A stretch of 64,000 bases of DNA, from contig UZAE01012018.1 of the NCBI GenBank assembly GCA_900617975.1, positions 21,305 through 85,304 of the forward strand, in the 5' to 3' direction. Shown here piece after piece: positions 59,916 to 64,000 of the stretch. Every line of letters begins with the position of its first letter. The first letter of the stretch is position 1. The notes beneath the pieces are model-generated. The model was not told the origin of the DNA. It made no database searches and saw only the letters and a list, made by a program, of their open reading frames with translations. This stretch comes from Rodentolepis nana. Lineage: Eukaryota > Platyhelminthes > Cestoda > Cyclophyllidea > Hymenolepididae. Both the position numbers and the translations under genes were made by a program.

Positions 59916-61591
59916 TTCGCCGAAAAAGTATTAAGCGGCGACCACAAACTACGTTCGAAGATAGTGCTCGTGTTAGCACCTAATTGGACAAAATTTACAG
60001 CCAATCAATCAAAAGTTCTTTATTAAAAGGGATTAATTAAAATAAATAGAAATATATCAATTTTGACAAATGAATACTCATTTAAACATTATATATTTTA
60101 TGATGCATTTTCATATTTAATCTTAATCTTCCATTCATACTAGCGATGAATGTTAATTGTCAATTAGCACCTTCCAGTGACATAATTTACAAGAGTCTGG
60201 AAAACGCAGTTATTCCTCCACCGTCTCAAGCCCATTTAATAAATAAAATTGCCTTGACAAAAACATGTAAATTTCCGAAATTAAAGACAGATTTAGAAAT
60301 TTTGTCTTGAAATGACTTATATTTAATGCTGCTCTTCACAGTTTAACACATTCGGATCTTTATCGTAGATCTTTCTGGGATGTCGCTTTATGCTACTGAT
60401 AAATATTGGGTACTACTAATTTGTCTTTTCGCTAAATATTTCTATGTTTGATCCACTGCTTTAATCAGTGTCCCTAATTCTATTTTAGCAAATGAAATGA
60501 ATTGAAATGTTGCCTACGCACTACAGCGATGCCTCCTATTTCTATATCGTTGTGAATGGAGCGAACGTTTGTTTACCCTTTGTGTCGGGGCGAGTAAATA
60601 AATAAAAAATGGATAACATAAATTTATTTTCCAAATGCGAATTTTGGCCGTTATATTAGTAAACACCATGAAGTAAGTACTGATATTAATTGCAATTTGA
60701 TTAAAAAATATTTTACATCTGTTCGCTTTGGGCTTTCATCAGAGATACGATTAATTCAATAGAGCAAATCATCACGATTGTTGAAGGAAAATGATATGAA
60801 TTGTTCAAAACTTTCCAAGATTTCGTAATTTTTGGACATTTGACCCTCATATATTTTTGCATCGTAAAATGTATTTACCGCAGTGAATGGATTCAATCAT
60901 TTATCAAGGAACTTTAGATATGCCGAAATTAATGCTAATTTTATATTATAGCTAATGTCCTTTAACATCGACAACTAATAAATGCTCCACCTGTTACTTA
61001 CATGCTTTTAATATTGCTCATTATTGTGATGGGAAAGATATAGCGTTGGATGAAGAGTTGCTTCTTTATCAGAATTAATTACTGTGCGCAAGGATGCAAC
61101 AATACTGAGGCACTTTACAGTTACTTATGGTGACGACTACCTATAAACTATCCAAGTAGCTTAATGATTATTTATAATAATTGGTTCTTTGAAAGATTTT
61201 GTGACTTTGAGAGTCGTATACTAAAACTCGATTGGTACAGACGAATGATTATCCATTATCAATATATGCTTAATGTGATGTCGTTGAAATATAAAAACGA
61301 CAAAAAATTTGGCCTTTTAAATTTGATGCCTATTAGAGTAAGTAGTGCTTGCTCAATGCAAGGTACGAAATAAACTCTAAATGCGAGAAAATTAAAATTA
61401 TTACAAGTTAAATATATAAACAAAAGTGAGATGAAAAAATAATTAAATGGCGTTTGTTAGTGTGGTTGATGTGCTATATTTTATTATGTTTACATTTTAC
61501 GTTTTGGGAATTAATTGTTTGTTCCATTTATAATCGAAATCCTTGCGATTAGCGTCTATCATCAATTGACAGGTGATCAAGGGTTTCCGCT
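59916..61591. other. Divergent intergenic region between SERCA and EXO1
   Basis: The two genes start away from each other and share 1.7 kb of AT-rich upstream sequence. It must hold both promoters. No TATA box, CpG-rich stretch or other element was identified; open frames here (for example 61164-61373) have no motif. Confidence 0.45.
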
Positions 61592-63247
61592 ATGGGTGTG
61601 ACTGGTTTGCTGCCATTCTTAAAAAAATGCAGCCGTCAAGTTAATATTAAGGAGTTTGAGGGCTATACAGTTGCAGTTGATGCTTATTGTTGGATACATC
61701 GGGCTTCTTATTCATGTGCAATGGATCTTGCCCTTGGAAATCCTACTACGCAGTAATGTTATGAGTTTATGATATTCTTAGATATATAACCTACTGTATG
61801 AAATATTTAAAAATGATCATTGAAGCCGGTATCAGGCCAATTCTTGTTTTTGACGGTGCAAACTTGCCTGCGAAAGCCGAAACGGATTCAAAACGTCAAA
61901 AGTTTGTTTGGAATATATACCTTGTTTACTAAATTAAGATCTAAGAAAACATACAAAGAGAAAGCAGCTCAGTATCTTCTTGAAGGTAATCGAAGAGCAG
62001 CTAATGAGTGCTTTGAGAGATGTGTCGAAGTCACTCAAAACATGGCATCAAATGTGATTAAGGTATTCGTTTCTGATTTTTTTCATTATTTGGCATTCAT
62101 TAGGCTGCTCGTGAGCTCGGCGTCGATTGCATTGTTGCTCCTTACGAATCAGATGCACAACTGGCCTACCTTGTTCAGGCTGGTTATGCAGATCTCGTAA
62201 TAACAGAAGACTCCGATCTTCTTCTATTCGGTTGCAAACAGGTTCTTTTTAAGTTGGATATGTCAGGAAATGGTTGCTTAATTACTTGGAGTGCAGGAAT
62301 CGGTGAACAGTGCTGTGGAATACCGTCTCAGGATTTTACTCCCGCTCATTTGCGTTTCTTGGGGATTCTTTCCGGTTGTGATTATTTTCCAGGTATTCCA
62401 AGAATCGGTCTCACCACTGCAGCAAAGGTAAACTAACTCAGTTAGTGAATAGTTAGTTTACTATTTAGATACTGCGTCAATGTCGAACAGCCGATTTTCG
62501 ATATCTCCTGTCAAATATGGGAAGCTTCTGTAATCTTGCTGATGCTGCATGTCTTCCTATAGGTTATCTTCAAGGAGAATTACTTTCCCAATGCTCAGGT
62601 GATCAGATCTCTTTATCTCCTTCATCTTCACTCTCTACAGAGAGTTCTACACCAACTGGTTCGCTGGTGCGAAAGATGTCTTCAGCGAGTCGTCAGAAAT
62701 CGTTAAGTGGAAACAAACTTCACGAAGATACTATTCGGGCTGCAATGCGTGCTGAACGCACCTTCCGCTTGCAGGTCGTTTTCGATCCAAAATCGCGTAA
62801 GCGAATTCGCCTTTCTGAACCTACAATGGAGGATATAAATGAAGAGCGTCTTATTCGTGCAGATGCAGATCAATCGGAGAGTGATTTGTTTATCTACGCT
62901 GGAGAGTAAGCTAGAATTATGTCTTAACCCATTCTCTTAGTGAAACTCTTGAGGCAGATTTGGCTTTCGCTATTGCTATTGGGAATGCCGATTTTGATAC
63001 TGGTAGCACCATTGACTGCTTCAATCCTGATGAATTCAAAGTGAAGAAACTATTCTACGGTTTGAGAGTTTGTTCGGAACCAAATTTGAATTTGTCTCCT
63101 TGTTCTGTGGGCTCAGTACTTAGAAGAGTCAGACGACCTGATGGCGAACGTTTGAATATGAGTATTTGGAATGACTCATATAAATTAGAACCAGGTGAAA
63201 TTTTACATTTAGCTTTGTTCATCTTCATTGGACCGATAGATGCATAA
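61592..63247 (+). CDS. EXO1: Exonuclease 1, RAD2/FEN-family nuclease
   Basis: Six exons: 61592-61752, 61782-61901, 61939-62062, 62104-62427, 62469-62905, 62941-63247, in phase, 490 residues to the stop. EXO1 removes DNA 5' to 3' in mismatch repair and in resection of double-strand breaks. The N domain starts MGVTGLLPFLKKCSRQV; catalytic acidic residues are visible in VAVDAYCW, LVFDGANLP, APYESDAQLAYL, ITEDSDLLLFGCK and LSGCDYF, and the helix-hairpin-helix follows (PGIPRIGLTTAAK). A Ser-rich insert (about residues 290-330) separates this from the RTFRLQVVFDP block that in human EXO1 follows much more closely. The first intron is only 29 nt. The C-terminal MLH1/MSH2-binding region of the human protein is absent, so either the protein is short or the last exon splices (CCAG|GTGAAA near 63199) to exons beyond the window. 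Confidence 0.92.
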
Positions 63248-64000
63248 CTGCTATCTTTTAAATGAGTATTCTTCATGAATGATTTATACAATTGTTTTGA
63301 AGCTATAGTTAAAGGCGGTTATAAAGTCTTTTTGTGCATGTCAGTGTTTGGAGAAGATATTCTGGTCGTGCTTCAATTTCTTTCAGTTCCAGTAAAGTAT
63401 TCAGCGTCTCCGGTGCTTTGTTCTTTTATTTCCAAAATTGTATGTGTCGACATTATTTCTCTTCACGAACCCTCCTCCCCCCAAACCGAAACTTTCGATA
63501 TATTTCTTAAGAAAGAGAAATTAACTTAATTGGATAATTTACCTGCAATGAGATCTTATCAAAGGTGTTTTTTCGATTTACTTTAATTTCTTATCCCTTC
63601 CCTCGAAATTGGTTTTTCATTCTTGTTGAAAATTGTCCGATTCCCTTTAACCAATTATCTGGCTGTTTCTGTTCATTATGGCTCAGAAATAGTAGTTTTA
63701 AGTTGAACGATTTTAAGAAATCGCAACAGAAGGAAGGACGGAATTAAGTGATGATTTGCTTTTAGTTTACTCTTCAAACATTTATGTGCAATGGAGCTTG
63801 GTAGGTAATTCAGCCGTTGTATTCTTCAGAGCCTAATGAAAAATTTGTTCCAGGCGTTTTTATCATTAAGGCATCATCTAGTAGCCTTTAAGGGCATTTA
63901 TGAGAGCTGAAAATTGATTACTTACAATTACTCACTCCTGGTAACCAGTTCTTTGTTGGATATTTGTGCTCATCTTTCGCTTTTTATTCTAGTTTGGCTC
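63248..64000. other. EXO1 3' flank to the window edge
   Basis: T-rich sequence, either 3' UTR and spacer or an intron if EXO1 continues. The open frame at 63275-63529 has no recognisable motif. Confidence 0.4.

Overview
The window is AT-rich eukaryotic nuclear DNA with spliced genes, many introns of only 29-45 nt beside introns of 1-3 kb, and a varied set of transposons. Gene content, very short introns and transposon types fit a flatworm (Platyhelminthes), most likely a tapeworm; this is an inference and no single gene proves it. Exon models were read by eye from the sequence, using GT-AG sites and unbroken reading phase.

Layout: (1) 1.1-3.0 kb, a nine-exon annexin (+). (2) 4.7-6.1 kb, a seven-exon gene (+) carrying two tandem FAR1/ZSWIM-like zinc-binding modules made by duplication of a three-exon block. 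(3) 6.5-6.7 kb, a DMAC1-like small mitochondrial membrane protein (-). (4) 9.8-10.6 kb, RAB7 (-). (5) 13.1-15.5 kb, LST8, the TOR-complex WD40 subunit (+). (6) 16-23.5 kb, a transposon island: three copies of a SINE-like element, two solo LTRs each with its own 4-bp target duplication, and a pair of related piggyBac-like MITE copies. (7) 23.5-33 kb, mostly anonymous, with several splice-bounded candidate exons on the minus strand of an unidentified gene. (8) 33.1-34.4 kb, a broken mariner with both ends and TA duplications. (9) 35.3-59.9 kb, four well-supported genes in a row on the minus strand: a PA-TM-RING ubiquitin ligase like RNF13, the E2 enzyme UBE2G1, a compact canonical poly(A) polymerase, and a SERCA-type calcium pump whose long 3' introns hold a SINE copy, a transposase fossil and an unusual perfect hairpin. 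(10) 61.6-63.2 kb, exonuclease 1 (+).

The genes are housekeeping functions: endolysosomal traffic (RAB7, RNF13-like), ubiquitin transfer (UBE2G1, RNF13-like), growth control (LST8), calcium storage (SERCA), membrane binding (annexin), mRNA 3' processing (poly(A) polymerase), DNA repair (EXO1). They do not form an operon or a single pathway. The most interesting parts are the SINE-like family (six copies, five with target-site duplications of 11-14 bp and one with an imperfect 11-bp match, and a built-in antisense splice cassette), the exon-level duplication in the FAR1-like gene, and the unassigned minus-strand exons at 26.8-32.4 kb.
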